From NCBI RefSeq assembly GCF_002245495.1, contig NZ_NQJF01000013.1, positions 62,001-126,000 on the forward strand: 64,000 nucleotides of DNA, read 5' to 3'. Numbering within the stretch: position 1 is the stretch's first letter; each line of letters starts with the position of its first letter. Of the stretch, positions 9,627 through 18,431 are shown one piece after another. The notes under the pieces were generated by a model. It made no database searches, had not been told where the DNA came from, and saw nothing but the letters and a program-made list of their open reading frames with translations. The position numbers and the translations under genes were made by a program. This DNA comes from Oceanimonas baumannii (GTDB lineage: Bacteria; Pseudomonadota; Gammaproteobacteria; Enterobacterales; Aeromonadaceae).

Positions 9627-10467
9627 GCCCTTTACCTACGGATATATGCTCAATGCGGTCTGGGTATCGGCTCTGGTGGGAGGAGTGTGTGCTTTTCTTT
9701 CCTGTTATCTGATGCTCAAGGGGTGGTCGCTGATCGGTGATGCCCTGTCTCACTCCATTGTACCCGGGGTGGCGGGTGCTTATTTACTGGGGCTGCCATT
9801 TTCGCTCGGGGCTTTTCTGGCCGGAGGCCTGGCCGCCGGTGCCATGATGCTGCTGAACCAGCGTAGCAAGCTGAAGGAAGACGTGATTATTGGTCTGATT
9901 TTCTCGTCATTTTTTGCACTGGGGCTGTTTATGGTATCGCTGCAGCCGATGGCGGTGAATATCCGGACCATAGTGCTGGGGAATATTCTGGCGATTGACC
10001 CTGCCGATATTGTGCAGCTGGTGATCATCAGTATGGTTGCTCTGGTGGTACTGCTGTGCAAATGGAAAGATCTACTGGTGGTGTTTTTTGATGAAAATCA
10101 TGCATACACACTGGGGTTGAAGCCTCACTTACTGAAAATCATGTTTTTTGCGTTGCTGGCGGCCAGTTCGGTGGCGGCAATGCAAACCGTCGGGGCTTTT
10201 CTGGTTATCTGCATGGTGGTCACGCCCGGCGCCACCGCCTATCTGTTGAGCGATCGCTTTCCGGTGCTGCTGTTGATTGCCGTTGGCCTGGGGACCACGA
10301 CCAGTGCTGCAGGTGCTTACCTCAGCTATTTTCTCAATGGTGCTACCGGTGCCCTGATTGTGGTCCTGCAGACCCTGATTTTTCTGCTGGCGTTTGTATT
10401 TGCACCCAAACACGGCTATCTGAGCGCCCGCCGGCGTGCCGCCAGGGCGCGGGAGTGGCAGACATGA
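9610..10467 (+). CDS. sitC: Metal ABC transporter permease (SitC/YfeC type)
   Basis: 285-aa ABC-3 family membrane protein with about eight transmembrane helices. [17 protein letters not shown] is the conserved permease motif. It overlaps sitB by 17 bases and sitD by 4, indicating translational coupling. With SitD it should form the heterodimeric channel. Confidence 0.86.
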   Translation: MTTLLEPFTYGYMLNAVWVSALVGGVCAFLSCYLMLKGWSLIGDALSHSIVPGVAGAYLLGLPFSLGAFLAGGLAAGAMMLLNQRSKLKEDVIIGLIFSSFFALGLFMVSLQPMAVNIRTIVLGNILAIDPADIVQLVIISMVALVVLLCKWKDLLVVFFDENHAYTLGLKPHLLKIMFFALLAASSVAAMQTVGAFLVICMVVTPGATAYLLSDRFPVLLLIAVGLGTTTSAAGAYLSYFLNGATGALIVVLQTLIFLLAFVFAPKHGYLSARRRAARAREWQT

Positions 10468-11309
10468 CCTTGCCAGAGCTGTTGCTGCAGCCCTTCCGGT
10501 TCGACTTTATGGTGCACGCCATGATGATGGCTGTGGTGGTGTCGGTGCCGGCGGCGCTGTTGTCCTGCTTTATGGTGCTACGTGGCTGGGCATTGATGGG
10601 CGATGCCATGAGCCATGCGGTGTTTCCCGGTGTGGTGCTGGCCTATATGACCGGTATTCCGCTGGCGCTGGGCGCCTTTGGTGCCGGTATGGCCTGTGCA
10701 TTCAGCATTGGCTTTCTGGCTGCTAACAGCCGGATCAAGCAGGACACTGTTATGGGGATCGTGTTTTCCGGCATGTTTGCTCTGGGCCTGCTGATTTACG
10801 TGCAGATCAGCACCGAGGTACACCTGGATCATATTCTGTTTGGCGATTTGCTCGGGGTGGGTCTGAGGGACATTGCTGAGACCGGTGCTGTGGCCCTGCT
10901 TACCGTGCTGGTACTGGCCATGAAATGGAAAGATTTTTTGCTGCATGCCTTTGATCCGGTGCAGGCCAGGGCGGTGGGGCTGAAAGTGGGCTGGCTCCAT
11001 TATGGCTTGCTGTGCCTGATTACCCTCACCATTGTGGCGGCGCTGACCTCAGTAGGGCTGTTGCTGGCCATTGCCTTGCTGATCGCCCCCGGTGCTACCG
11101 CTTTTTTGCTGGCCCGGCGTTTTACCCATATGTTGCTGCTGGCGGTGCTGTTCGGCACGAGCGGCGGCTTTTTCGGCGTGTATATTTCCTTCTATCTCGA
11201 CAGCGCTCCGGCCCCTACCATCGTGTTACTGATGACCCTGTTTTTTGCCATCGCCTTTGTGCTGGCGCACCGGCGTGCGCTGAAAGCCGAGCGCATGGCG
11301 GCTGAATAA
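10464..11309 (+). CDS. sitD: Metal ABC transporter permease (SitD/YfeD type)
   Basis: About 281-aa ABC-3 permease, paralogous to SitC (GDAMSHAVFPGVVLAYM corresponds to the same motif). ATG 10464 overlaps the sitC TGA (ATGA) and has GGGAG upstream; GTG at 10455 is an alternative start. Last gene of the operon, followed by an inverted repeat. Confidence 0.86.
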   Translation: MTLPELLLQPFRFDFMVHAMMMAVVVSVPAALLSCFMVLRGWALMGDAMSHAVFPGVVLAYMTGIPLALGAFGAGMACAFSIGFLAANSRIKQDTVMGIVFSGMFALGLLIYVQISTEVHLDHILFGDLLGVGLRDIAETGAVALLTVLVLAMKWKDFLLHAFDPVQARAVGLKVGWLHYGLLCLITLTIVAALTSVGLLLAIALLIAPGATAFLLARRFTHMLLLAVLFGTSGGFFGVYISFYLDSAPAPTIVLLMTLFFAIAFVLAHRRALKAERMAAE

Positions 11310-11322
11310 GATCATTACCGCA

Positions 11323-11353
11323 ACCGGCCTGCTCGTGCAGGTGGCAGGCCGGT
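11323..11353 (+). terminator. GC-rich inverted repeat after sitD, possible terminator
   Basis: A perfect 10-bp stem ACCGGCCTGC/GCAGGCCGGT (11323-11332 and 11344-11353) with an 11-base loop. It lies 13 bases after the sitD stop. The following sequence (GTTATTGAAA) is only weakly T-rich, so termination is likely but not certain. Confidence 0.55.
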
Positions 11354-11447
11354 GTTATTGAAACCCGCATGCTGCATGAAGGTTTTGTGTCGCTTTACGC
11401 ATAAAGCCGCCTCTCTTCTCCGAAAAGATTGCCAAACACACCTCTTT

Positions 11448-11470
11448 AATGATAATGATTCACATTATTC
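11448..11470. promoter_or_regulatory. Fur box upstream of the ECF sigma gene
   Basis: AATGATAATGATTCACATTA (first 20 bases of the site) contains a near-perfect GATAATGAT Fur half-site followed by a degenerate inverted copy. It lies 30 bases before the chosen sigma-factor start, in the expected promoter position for iron repression of a fecI-like gene. Confidence 0.75.
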
Positions 11471-11499
11471 TTTGTGGCGCAATAAAGGGAGTATGCATC

Positions 11500-12021
11500 A
11501 TGACGGTTATCAGCCAGGCCACCGCCAACAGTGTTGCAACCATGTTCAGGGAGCACCATGGCTGGTTGTCGTCGTTTATTTCCCGGCGCGTATCCTGCCC
11601 TGAGGCGGGAGCCGATCTGGCACAAGACACCTATTTACGGCTGCTGGTCAGTGGCCGCCTGCCCGAGCCGGATGATTCCCGACGTTATCTCACCCACATT
11701 GCCAAAGGGCTGGTGATCGACTTATATCGCCGGCGTCGCATTGAGGCCGCTTACCTGGCGCAATTGCAACTGGAGCCGGAGCCCGTCGCCATTTCGCCCG
11801 AGGCCCGGGTGCAAATGGTGGAAGCCCTGGTGGAAATCGATGCCCTGCTGCACCGGTTGCCCAATCAGGTCAGGCAGGCGCTGCTGCTGCGCCAGCTTGA
11901 AGGATTGAGCTATAAGGACATTGCCGCCCGTATGCAGGTGTCGGTGTCATCGGTGGAAAAGTACGTGGCCCGGGCGTTGCAGGCCTGCCTGCTGACGGCT
12001 CTGGAGCAGGAGCTGATATGA
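11500..12021 (+). CDS. FecI-like ECF sigma factor
   Basis: 173 aa. Region 2 (DLAQDTYLRLL, then YLTHIAKGLVIDLYRRRR) and region 4 (LEGLSYKDIAARMQVSVSSVEKYV) are complete, as in FecI/PvdS-type iron-starvation sigmas. An upstream in-frame ATG at 11449 would lie inside the Fur box; ATG 11500, with GGGAG eight bases upstream, is preferred. It overlaps the FecR-like gene by 4 bases and presumably drives the haem-receptor operon that follows. Confidence 0.88.
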   Translation: MTVISQATANSVATMFREHHGWLSSFISRRVSCPEAGADLAQDTYLRLLVSGRLPEPDDSRRYLTHIAKGLVIDLYRRRRIEAAYLAQLQLEPEPVAISPEARVQMVEALVEIDALLHRLPNQVRQALLLRQLEGLSYKDIAARMQVSVSSVEKYVARALQACLLTALEQELI

Positions 12022-12944
12022 CCCAGCTCACCCGCGAGGCGATAGAGCAGGCTTCCGTCTGGATGGCCCGGCTATGGGCCGACGATGTCTCCGAGGCCGA
12101 TAAACAGGCATTTGAAGCCTGGCGAGAACAGCACCCTGCCAATGACTGTGCCTGGCAACAGCTGCAGCGGTTGCAGCAAAAGTTCAGCACCTTGCCACAG
12201 CCGCACACCGGCAGCCGGGTGCTGGGCAGGTCTCAGGGCCCGTCGCGCCGGCAGTTTTTGCTGTGGGGCGGGGTGTCTGTGGGCACGCTGGTGCTGCCCA
12301 CCCGGTGGCCGCAACACAGCGGCGAGCTTTATACCTCAGCAGTGGGTGAGCAAAAACGCCTGACGCTGGCCGACGGCACCCGGCTGATCATGGACACCGA
12401 CACCGAAGTCCGGGTGGACTTCAATCATGGCCGCCGCCGGCTGTATCTGCGTCAGGGCAGGGTGATGATCACGACCGCCCACCATGGCACCCCCTTTGAG
12501 CTGGAAACCGCCCACGGTCGGGTGGTGCCCCTGGGTACCCGCTTTTCGGTATACGCCCGGCAGCGGCAGACGCAGGTAGAAGTGCTGGAAGGAGCAGTAG
12601 AGCTGCGCCCGGCCATCAGCGGTGGCACGTCGCGCATCCTGGCCGGAGAGCAGGGCCAGCTTACCGGCACCGATGCTTCGGCCGCTCAGCCTCTGGCCGA
12701 CGGGGCCGGGCTCTGGACTGCGCACAAACTGGTGGCCACCGGCCAGCCTCTTCACGAGTTTATTGCCGAGCTGGCCCGCTATCACCCCGGCGTATTGCGG
12801 GCGGATGCTTCCCTGCACCGGCTGAAGGTGACCGGGGTCTTTATGGTGAATGACACCGAGGCCGTGCTGCGCCATCTGGCTCAGATTCTGCCTGTCAGGG
12901 TGCGTCATTTCACTCGTTACTGGGTCAGAGTGTCGGCTCGCTGA
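12018..12944 (+). CDS. FecR-like anti-sigma regulator
   Basis: 308 aa. N-terminal DUF4880-type cytoplasmic anti-sigma region (residues ~10-50, with W-x-A-R-L-W and F-E-A-W), a twin-arginine-like SRRQFLLWGG followed by a hydrophobic segment near residue 80 (FecR is known to be Tat-inserted), then the periplasmic FecR domain (LTLADGTRLIMDTDTEV; GTRFSVYAR) and a C-terminal STN-like signalling part. It should relay occupancy of the downstream receptor's N-terminal signalling domain to the ECF sigma factor. Confidence 0.88.
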   Translation: MTQLTREAIEQASVWMARLWADDVSEADKQAFEAWREQHPANDCAWQQLQRLQQKFSTLPQPHTGSRVLGRSQGPSRRQFLLWGGVSVGTLVLPTRWPQHSGELYTSAVGEQKRLTLADGTRLIMDTDTEVRVDFNHGRRRLYLRQGRVMITTAHHGTPFELETAHGRVVPLGTRFSVYARQRQTQVEVLEGAVELRPAISGGTSRILAGEQGQLTGTDASAAQPLADGAGLWTAHKLVATGQPLHEFIAELARYHPGVLRADASLHRLKVTGVFMVNDTEAVLRHLAQILPVRVRHFTRYWVRVSAR

Positions 12945-13036
12945 TTCCATTAAAGTATTTTCATTCTCATTTGCGGGTTTGCTGTGTTTGTCCGGTATAA
13001 AGAGTAAGACCCTTTAACTGACGCAGGAAAAATGCA

Positions 13037-16000
13037 GTGAGAACCCCGTTTAAACCCCGTTTGCTGTCTGTGTGGCTGGCTGCCACCCTGGGCCTGGCCA
13101 GCTCGCTGGCTCCTGAGCACGTTCGGGCGGCGGAGGCGCAGAGCTTTGATATTGCCCCAGGCCGGCTCGACACCGTGCTCAGCCAGTTTGCCCTGGATGC
13201 AGGCATTACCTTTCATCTGAACGGCAGCCTGTCGCAAGGGGTTTACAGCGAGGGAATTCACGGCAGTTACTCACCCGGGCAGGCGTTGACCCTGCTGCTG
13301 AACAACACCGGACTGCGTGCCGAGCGCCAGCCTGATGGTGCCTATCGCATTGTGCCCCTGGCCGTCGTTGCTAGTGCCGGTGATGTGATGGCGCTGGATG
13401 TGATTGATGTGCGCGACAGTAGCACCATCATCAGCCGGGATGAGGAAGGAAAATTCGCTGTTTATGATGACGATGTTTCCACTACTTATGCCGGCAAGGA
13501 AACCATTGAACGCTTTAAGGGCAAAAGCGACGGTGATGTGCTCAAGGGGATGGTGAACGTATACAGCGGTGATCCGCGCAATGGTGGTGGCCTCGACCCC
13601 AACATTCGCGGCATTCAGGGCCCGGGCCGGGTGCCGGTTACCATAGACGGAACCGAGCAGGCGCTGACGGTGTATCGCGGTTACCGGGGAGTATCCAACC
13701 GCAGTTATATCGACCCTAACCTGATTGGTGGAATCAAGGTTTATAAAGGGCCGGTAAATGAAGCCAACACCAAAACCTCGGTGGGGGGGGGGGTGGTGGT
13801 GTCGACCATAGAAGCGGAAGATATTTTGCGGGACGGCCAGGATATGGGGGGGGAATTGGTGATGGAGGGCAGCAACAATGCCACCAAGCCTAAATGGCCC
13901 TCGCTGTATACCGGTCAGGATTATCGTGATGTGCCCGGCTTTCCGGATCCACGTTTTTATCCTTATGCTGATCCATCGGTTCTGGCGACCATGGACGACA
14001 GCAAAAATAGCAACCCCTTCTCGGGAGATGATTATTCCTATCGTCTGGCGCTGGCAAAAAGGACTGACAATTTTGAGCTGCTGGGTGCCTATGCTTATCG
14101 TTATAGCGGTAACTATTTTTCCGGTAAAAACTCTGCCGATTTCTATAGCCAGCATAACCGAAAGGAATTTTTAAATACCAAGGTTGATCCCACTTCATTG
14201 GCCCATCGTCAGCTGCCCGGCCATGAGGTGCCTAATACCTCCAATGAAATGGAGTCTGTGCTGCTCAAAGGCAAGCTGAAACTGGCTGATAATCAGGAGA
14301 TTAACGCTGGGGTAAGGCATACTCAGTCTCACTACGGCGATATTATGGCCAGCCGCTCTGGTGACTTAACGGATGGCAAGCTAGCGCAGTGGCCAGAGAG
14401 TAATTTAAAGGTTACAGCTTATAACCTTGGTTATCAATGGAACCCGGAAAACCGGCTTATCAATCTTGAGGCCAACTTATGGCACAGTGGATCAGAAACC
14501 CAGAACAACGATAAAGGCGGCTTTCCCAATTGGGCCAATCAATATCCCAGCTGGAACCCGAACCATAGCCCTGTTATTCGTAATACGGCAGTTACACACT
14601 CAAGAGACCAACGTGTCGGGTTTGATATCAGTAATGAATTTGATCTTACCGACCACTTAAGCTTTAAGCTGGGTGGTAAATATGAATATCACAAGCTGAG
14701 ATCCGATGACGAATACTCCAGTGTGGCCAGTAATGGTTGGCAGATAATGCCGCGTGCGGGTCGTCGACAGGAATATGATATTACCCATAACTTTAACTGG
14801 CAGCCAACATCTTTCCTGGAGTTTAATGTGGGTGGCCGCTATGGCTCCTATTGGGTGGTGGACGACTTTAAACAAAGCCGGATTGATGCTGGCGATGGGT
14901 ATTTTATGACCAAGAGGGTTGAGAATGGTCATAAGGTTTATTATGAGGCGAAGGTAGGCGCTCCAGGAATTGATGGTGGTACTGTATTAGATGATTATTT
15001 GAAACTTGAAGCTGATGAAATGAGGGAGCTGGGTACCAGTGAGAAAAATATAGAGCGCTGGATTAGCTTTCGTAGAAAGTATCTCAGTATGCTCCCTGAT
15101 AAAAGTATCAAGTTTGAAGGTATTTGGGAGCATGACGGAAATGGAAAATATGACCTGGATAATAATGTCTGCTTTAATAAAAAATTTGCGACCTCTGCTG
15201 ATTCTGTAGAAAAATGTAGTACAAGCCTTATTCATAGTATCACTACGCAAGATAATACCAAGGTCCGCAATGAGGACTCGGGCTGGACACCGACCCTGTC
15301 TGCAACGCTGAAATTCAATGACAGCACTCGTCTCTATGGCCGTTATACCGAACAACTGCGCTTTCCCAGCATGTTTGAATCCACCCTTGGGTTTTCTGCC
15401 AGCAGTAACCGTTATGGGCCACTGGAGCCGGAGCATGCCAAAAACTTTGAAGTGGCCCTAGTGCACAACTTTAATGATGGCGATATCAAACTCAGCTATT
15501 ACCACCATAAAACTGAAAACCTGATAGACAGAAACACCAATCTGGAATTTTCCAATATCGACAGCCAGACCCTGGAAGGCATAGAGCTGCAGGCCCGGTA
15601 CGATATTGGTCATTTCTATGCTGACTTAGGTGCGGCCTATCTGCTTAAAAACAAGGTGTGTGATGAACAGGAAGCCATTATAGAAAGTGCTCTGCTTGAA
15701 TATGGCAGTGCGCCCATTGCCGCTTGCCAGCATGCGGGTTTTGGTGGTGCCAACTATACCGCTGATTACTCGGTGCCACCTTACTCCCTTAACCTGGACA
15801 TAGGTGCCCGTTGGCTGAACGAAAAACTGACTACCGGCACCCGGGTTATTCACCTTGCCGGCAATGACGATGACGATTACATCGAGCGGGATGACACCAC
15901 CACCTTTGATGCCTATGTGCAATATCAGCACAACAAGAACCTGGGCTTCGAAGTAGTCGGCACCAATATTACCGATGCCTATTACACGGATCCATTGGCC

Positions 16001-16060
16001 CGCTCCAGCGTGCCGGCTCCGGGAAGAACGGTAAAACTTAAAATGAACTTTAAATTCTGA
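13037..16060 (+). CDS. TonB-dependent haem/haemophore receptor with N-terminal signalling domain (HasR-like)
   Basis: 1007-aa outer-membrane receptor. A signal peptide is followed by an STN (secretin/TonB short N-terminal) signalling domain (SFDIAPGRLDTVLSQFALDAGI to about residue 110), a plug domain (IRGIQGPGRVPVTIDG; YIDPNLIGGIKVYKGP) and a large barrel ending in KLKMNFKF with a terminal Phe. The STN domain matches the upstream sigma/FecR pair, so it probably senses its own ligand. GTG 13037 has AGGAAAA upstream. The next genes encode a hemophilin-like protein and its secretor, which points to haem delivered by that haemophore. The plug-coding part holds an 11-G and an 8-G run. Confidence 0.88.
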   Translation: MRTPFKPRLLSVWLAATLGLASSLAPEHVRAAEAQSFDIAPGRLDTVLSQFALDAGITFHLNGSLSQGVYSEGIHGSYSPGQALTLLLNNTGLRAERQPDGAYRIVPLAVVASAGDVMALDVIDVRDSSTIISRDEEGKFAVYDDDVSTTYAGKETIERFKGKSDGDVLKGMVNVYSGDPRNGGGLDPNIRGIQGPGRVPVTIDGTEQALTVYRGYRGVSNRSYIDPNLIGGIKVYKGPVNEANTKTSVGGGVVVSTIEAEDILRDGQDMGGELVMEGSNNATKPKWPSLYTGQDYRDVPGFPDPRFYPYADPSVLATMDDSKNSNPFSGDDYSYRLALAKRTDNFELLGAYAYRYSGNYFSGKNSADFYSQHNRKEFLNTKVDPTSLAHRQLPGHEVPNTSNEMESVLLKGKLKLADNQEINAGVRHTQSHYGDIMASRSGDLTDGKLAQWPESNLKVTAYNLGYQWNPENRLINLEANLWHSGSETQNNDKGGFPNWANQYPSWNPNHSPVIRNTAVTHSRDQRVGFDISNEFDLTDHLSFKLGGKYEYHKLRSDDEYSSVASNGWQIMPRAGRRQEYDITHNFNWQPTSFLEFNVGGRYGSYWVVDDFKQSRIDAGDGYFMTKRVENGHKVYYEAKVGAPGIDGGTVLDDYLKLEADEMRELGTSEKNIERWISFRRKYLSMLPDKSIKFEGIWEHDGNGKYDLDNNVCFNKKFATSADSVEKCSTSLIHSITTQDNTKVRNEDSGWTPTLSATLKFNDSTRLYGRYTEQLRFPSMFESTLGFSASSNRYGPLEPEHAKNFEVALVHNFNDGDIKLSYYHHKTENLIDRNTNLEFSNIDSQTLEGIELQARYDIGHFYADLGAAYLLKNKVCDEQEAIIESALLEYGSAPIAACQHAGFGGANYTADYSVPPYSLNLDIGARWLNEKLTTGTRVIHLAGNDDDDYIERDDTTTFDAYVQYQHNKNLGFEVVGTNITDAYYTDPLARSSVPAPGRTVKLKMNFKF
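13783..13853 (+). repeat. Two poly-G tracts inside the haem receptor gene (11 G and 8 G)
   Basis: An uninterrupted run of 11 G lies at 13783-13793, inside codons for V-G-G-G-V, and a run of 8 G at 13846-13853, inside M-G-G-E. Homopolymers this long are prone to slipped-strand length change; a one-base change in either would frameshift the receptor. They are also classical sequencing-error sites. Confidence 0.8.
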
Positions 16061-16070
16061 TTTTTTGGCC

Positions 16071-16093
16071 GGGCAGCGTTGGCTGCTCTTTAT
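16071..16093 (+). terminator. Weak hairpin between receptor and haemophore genes
   Basis: GGGCAGC/GCTGCTC (16071-16077 and 16082-16088, one G-T wobble), four-base loop, followed by TTTATA. It may be a partial terminator or an RNA-stabilising stem ahead of the haemophore gene. Confidence 0.4.
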
Positions 16094-16122
16094 AACGTGT
16101 GTAGTAAATAATGGAGATAGAA

Positions 16123-16836
16123 ATGAACAGAACAGTGCTTGCTATTGTTTTATCATCCACCATGTTTGCCGGTGCAGCGTATTCAGCGACCTTTGTTGGC
16201 ACGCAAAGTGATAGTACCAACATTGAAGTGGGTACTTCCACTGTCAGTGCGCCGCCCGCCCACATTGCCGGCCGGGCGGGCATTGGCGGTGCCCGAGGTA
16301 AGGTCGACTTTCAGGGCTTGTCCAATTACGCTACATTGAATCAGGGAGTTCATCAGATTGGCAACCCCCATGGCGGAAGCTCAGCGGTTTACAGTTTTGC
16401 TCAGGTGGCCAGTCAGGATATCTGGTTTGGTGAGTGGTCCTCAGACGGCAACTTTACAGACCGCACCGTGTATTACATTGGTGAAAGCAATGTTAATACC
16501 AGTGTGCCAAGCAGAGGTACCGCCAATTATAACGTAAAAGGCGTTAATCACTTTGACGGCACTAACGCCCTGGCTGGCACCTTTACCGCAGATTTTGACG
16601 CGAAGACACTGACCGGCTCAATCAGCAACTCGGCTTTAACTGTATCTGTCAATGCAATGGTTAACGCTTCTACCGCCAGCTTTGGTGGTGGTGCAACAGC
16701 CACTGTCGGTGGTGTTGATACGCAAGGCTTAACCCAAGGCCACTTCTTTGGTGCCGATGCTGCCGCCCTGGCGGGTATTGCCACCTTTGCTGGCAGCAGC
16801 CAGCACGACACTGCCTTTGGTGGTGCCAAGCAGTAA
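16123..16836 (+). CDS. Hemophilin-like secreted haem-binding protein (Slam cargo)
   Basis: 237 aa. Signal peptide MNRTVLAIVLSSTMFAGAAYS without a lipobox cysteine, so a soluble rather than lipidated product. The mature N-terminal domain contains QIGNPHGGSSAVYSFAQVASQDIWFGEW; the C-terminal ~130 residues are a Gly/Ala/Ser/Thr-rich 8-strand barrel-like domain (GTFTADFDAKTLTGSISNS is typical) as in TbpB-like/HphA Slam substrates. ATG 16123, with GGAG upstream, is preferred over ATG 16111. It sits between a TonB haem receptor and a Slam gene, the arrangement of hphR-hphA-hsmA haem-uptake loci. Direct haem binding is inference from family and context. Confidence 0.8.
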   Translation: MNRTVLAIVLSSTMFAGAAYSATFVGTQSDSTNIEVGTSTVSAPPAHIAGRAGIGGARGKVDFQGLSNYATLNQGVHQIGNPHGGSSAVYSFAQVASQDIWFGEWSSDGNFTDRTVYYIGESNVNTSVPSRGTANYNVKGVNHFDGTNALAGTFTADFDAKTLTGSISNSALTVSVNAMVNASTASFGGGATATVGGVDTQGLTQGHFFGADAAALAGIATFAGSSQHDTAFGGAKQ

Positions 16837-16861
16837 CGTTATTGGCTGATGTCATGTTACC

Positions 16862-16900
16862 GGCAGGTGCGGCTTGGCCGCCCCTGCCTGTTTGTGTTTG
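16862..16900 (+). terminator. Terminator/attenuator between haemophore and Slam genes
   Basis: A 12-bp stem with one mismatch (16862-16873 and 16877-16888) and a TTG loop, followed by T-rich TGTTTGTGTTTG. It lies between the cargo gene and its secretor, so it would lower Slam expression relative to cargo. A possible TTG start of the Slam frame (16874) falls in the loop, arguing for the later ATG. Confidence 0.6.
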
Positions 16901-16915
16901 CCCGCCGGAAAGATT

Positions 16916-18394
16916 ATGACTTCTCGTGTATTTCACCTTTACTTTCGGCCTGTGTTACTGGGGCTGGTGGTGTTTTTTGCGGCCGCCTCGTTTGCCGATC
17001 AGGATACTCAGCTCAGGCTGCAGCAACGCAATGCAGCCGGTGCCCAGCAAAAAGAGCTGTCTTTTATTGAGGAGGAGCTGGAAAAGGAGCGCCGCGCATC
17101 ATCTGCCGTCAGCGACCCGCAGATAAGCAATAACGTGAACGAGCTGGGCCGGGCGCTTTATATGACGCTGCAACGCAAGCACTGGCAGCAGGTGCGGCAA
17201 CTGTTGCCTGCCTATATTGCGCTGCCCGGCCACGACACCATGCTGGTGCATTACGCACAAGGTGCGCTGGCTCGGGTTAACGGTGATCTGAATGCGGCAG
17301 AGCAGGAGTATGCCACCCTGCTGCAACTGCAGCCCGACTTTCTGCCTGCCCGGCTGGAGCAGGCGCGGGTATTGTTTGAAAACAAGAAAAACGCCGACTC
17401 GCTGGCATTATTCGAGCAGATACTGGCGTCGCTGCCAGCCAATGATGAACGTGCCCAGGGAGTAAGAAACACGGTAACAAGCTTTGCCGGTGCCCTGCAC
17501 TACCGCGATGCCTGGCAAGGCTCCTTCGCTATCGGCCCTGCTTATAACGACAATGTTAACCAGTCATCGGAAAGCGATACCTGCCTGCTGCTGCACAGCA
17601 GCGGGCTATGCCTGGTGGAGCGCAGCACTCCCAAGGCTGAAGCGGCACTCGGATTCGATTTTGACGGGACGCTTAACAAACGGTTTTCCCTGTCCGGGCA
17701 CCACGGCATTGTGCTGAATAATCTGGCTTATGGCAGTCATTACCGGGATCACAGTCAGTACAATGAGCAGACCCTGGTCACCAGCCTGGGTTACAGCTAT
17801 CAGAGTGCCGGCAACGAGGTGTCGGTGCTGCCCCGGTTCAAATATCACGCCTATGGCAACGACACCCTGTATGTGTCTGCCGGGCTCAAGCTGGGCTGGT
17901 TTCATCACCTGAGCCCGCAAACGGCCTTTCGGTTTGAAGCGGAAACCGAGCAGCTTGGCTACCGGCCACAGAACCTGGATTACCTGTCGGGCCGGCAATC
18001 GGCCGTTTATGCCACCCTCTGGCATCAGCTGCCCGGCCGCTGGCTGTTATTCGGCGGGCTGGATTATACCCACCGGGACAACGACCAGAAGGTGCATGCC
18101 TATCAGCTTTATGGCACCCGCATCGGGGTCAGCAAACAATGGGACTGGGGGCTGGACAGCGCCGTGTTTGCCTCTTTCAGAAAGCGCCGCTTTGGAGACT
18201 ACAGCGCACTGCTTGGTGCCCTGCGGGAAGATGACGAACAAAGCTACACCCTGACCCTGGGCCTGCCCGGACTGACATTGGCCGGATTTTCTCCCGTGTT
18301 TACCCTGCGTCACCACAGGGTAGACAGCAATGTGGACTGGGTTTACAGCCATGAAAAAAACCAATACAGCCTCAAACTGGAAAAGCGCTTTTAA
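16916..18394 (+). CDS. Slam-family outer-membrane protein (surface lipoprotein assembly modifier, DUF560; type XI secretion)
   Basis: About 492 aa. Signal peptide (to about AASFA), a periplasmic TPR domain (residues ~60-180: two to three helical repeats including DLNAAEQEYATLLQLQPDFLPARLEQARVL-type sequence), then a ~14-strand barrel starting near GSFAIGPAYNDNVNQ and ending in KLEKRF with a terminal Phe. This is the Slam/DUF560 architecture that translocates TbpB-like or hemophilin cargo. ATG 16916 (GGAAAG upstream) is preferred over TTG 16874, which lies in a terminator loop. Its cargo is very probably the preceding gene. Confidence 0.88.
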   Translation: MTSRVFHLYFRPVLLGLVVFFAAASFADQDTQLRLQQRNAAGAQQKELSFIEEELEKERRASSAVSDPQISNNVNELGRALYMTLQRKHWQQVRQLLPAYIALPGHDTMLVHYAQGALARVNGDLNAAEQEYATLLQLQPDFLPARLEQARVLFENKKNADSLALFEQILASLPANDERAQGVRNTVTSFAGALHYRDAWQGSFAIGPAYNDNVNQSSESDTCLLLHSSGLCLVERSTPKAEAALGFDFDGTLNKRFSLSGHHGIVLNNLAYGSHYRDHSQYNEQTLVTSLGYSYQSAGNEVSVLPRFKYHAYGNDTLYVSAGLKLGWFHHLSPQTAFRFEAETEQLGYRPQNLDYLSGRQSAVYATLWHQLPGRWLLFGGLDYTHRDNDQKVHAYQLYGTRIGVSKQWDWGLDSAVFASFRKRRFGDYSALLGALREDDEQSYTLTLGLPGLTLAGFSPVFTLRHHRVDSNVDWVYSHEKNQYSLKLEKRF

Positions 18395-18431
18395 CTTCCC
18401 GACTGTTTTTATGCGACCAAGGAGCCTTATT

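Noticed and set aside
16111-16122. Upstream ATG for the haemophore gene
   Set aside because: The GGAG ribosome-binding site lies between this ATG and the one at 16123, which also gives a cleaner signal peptide.
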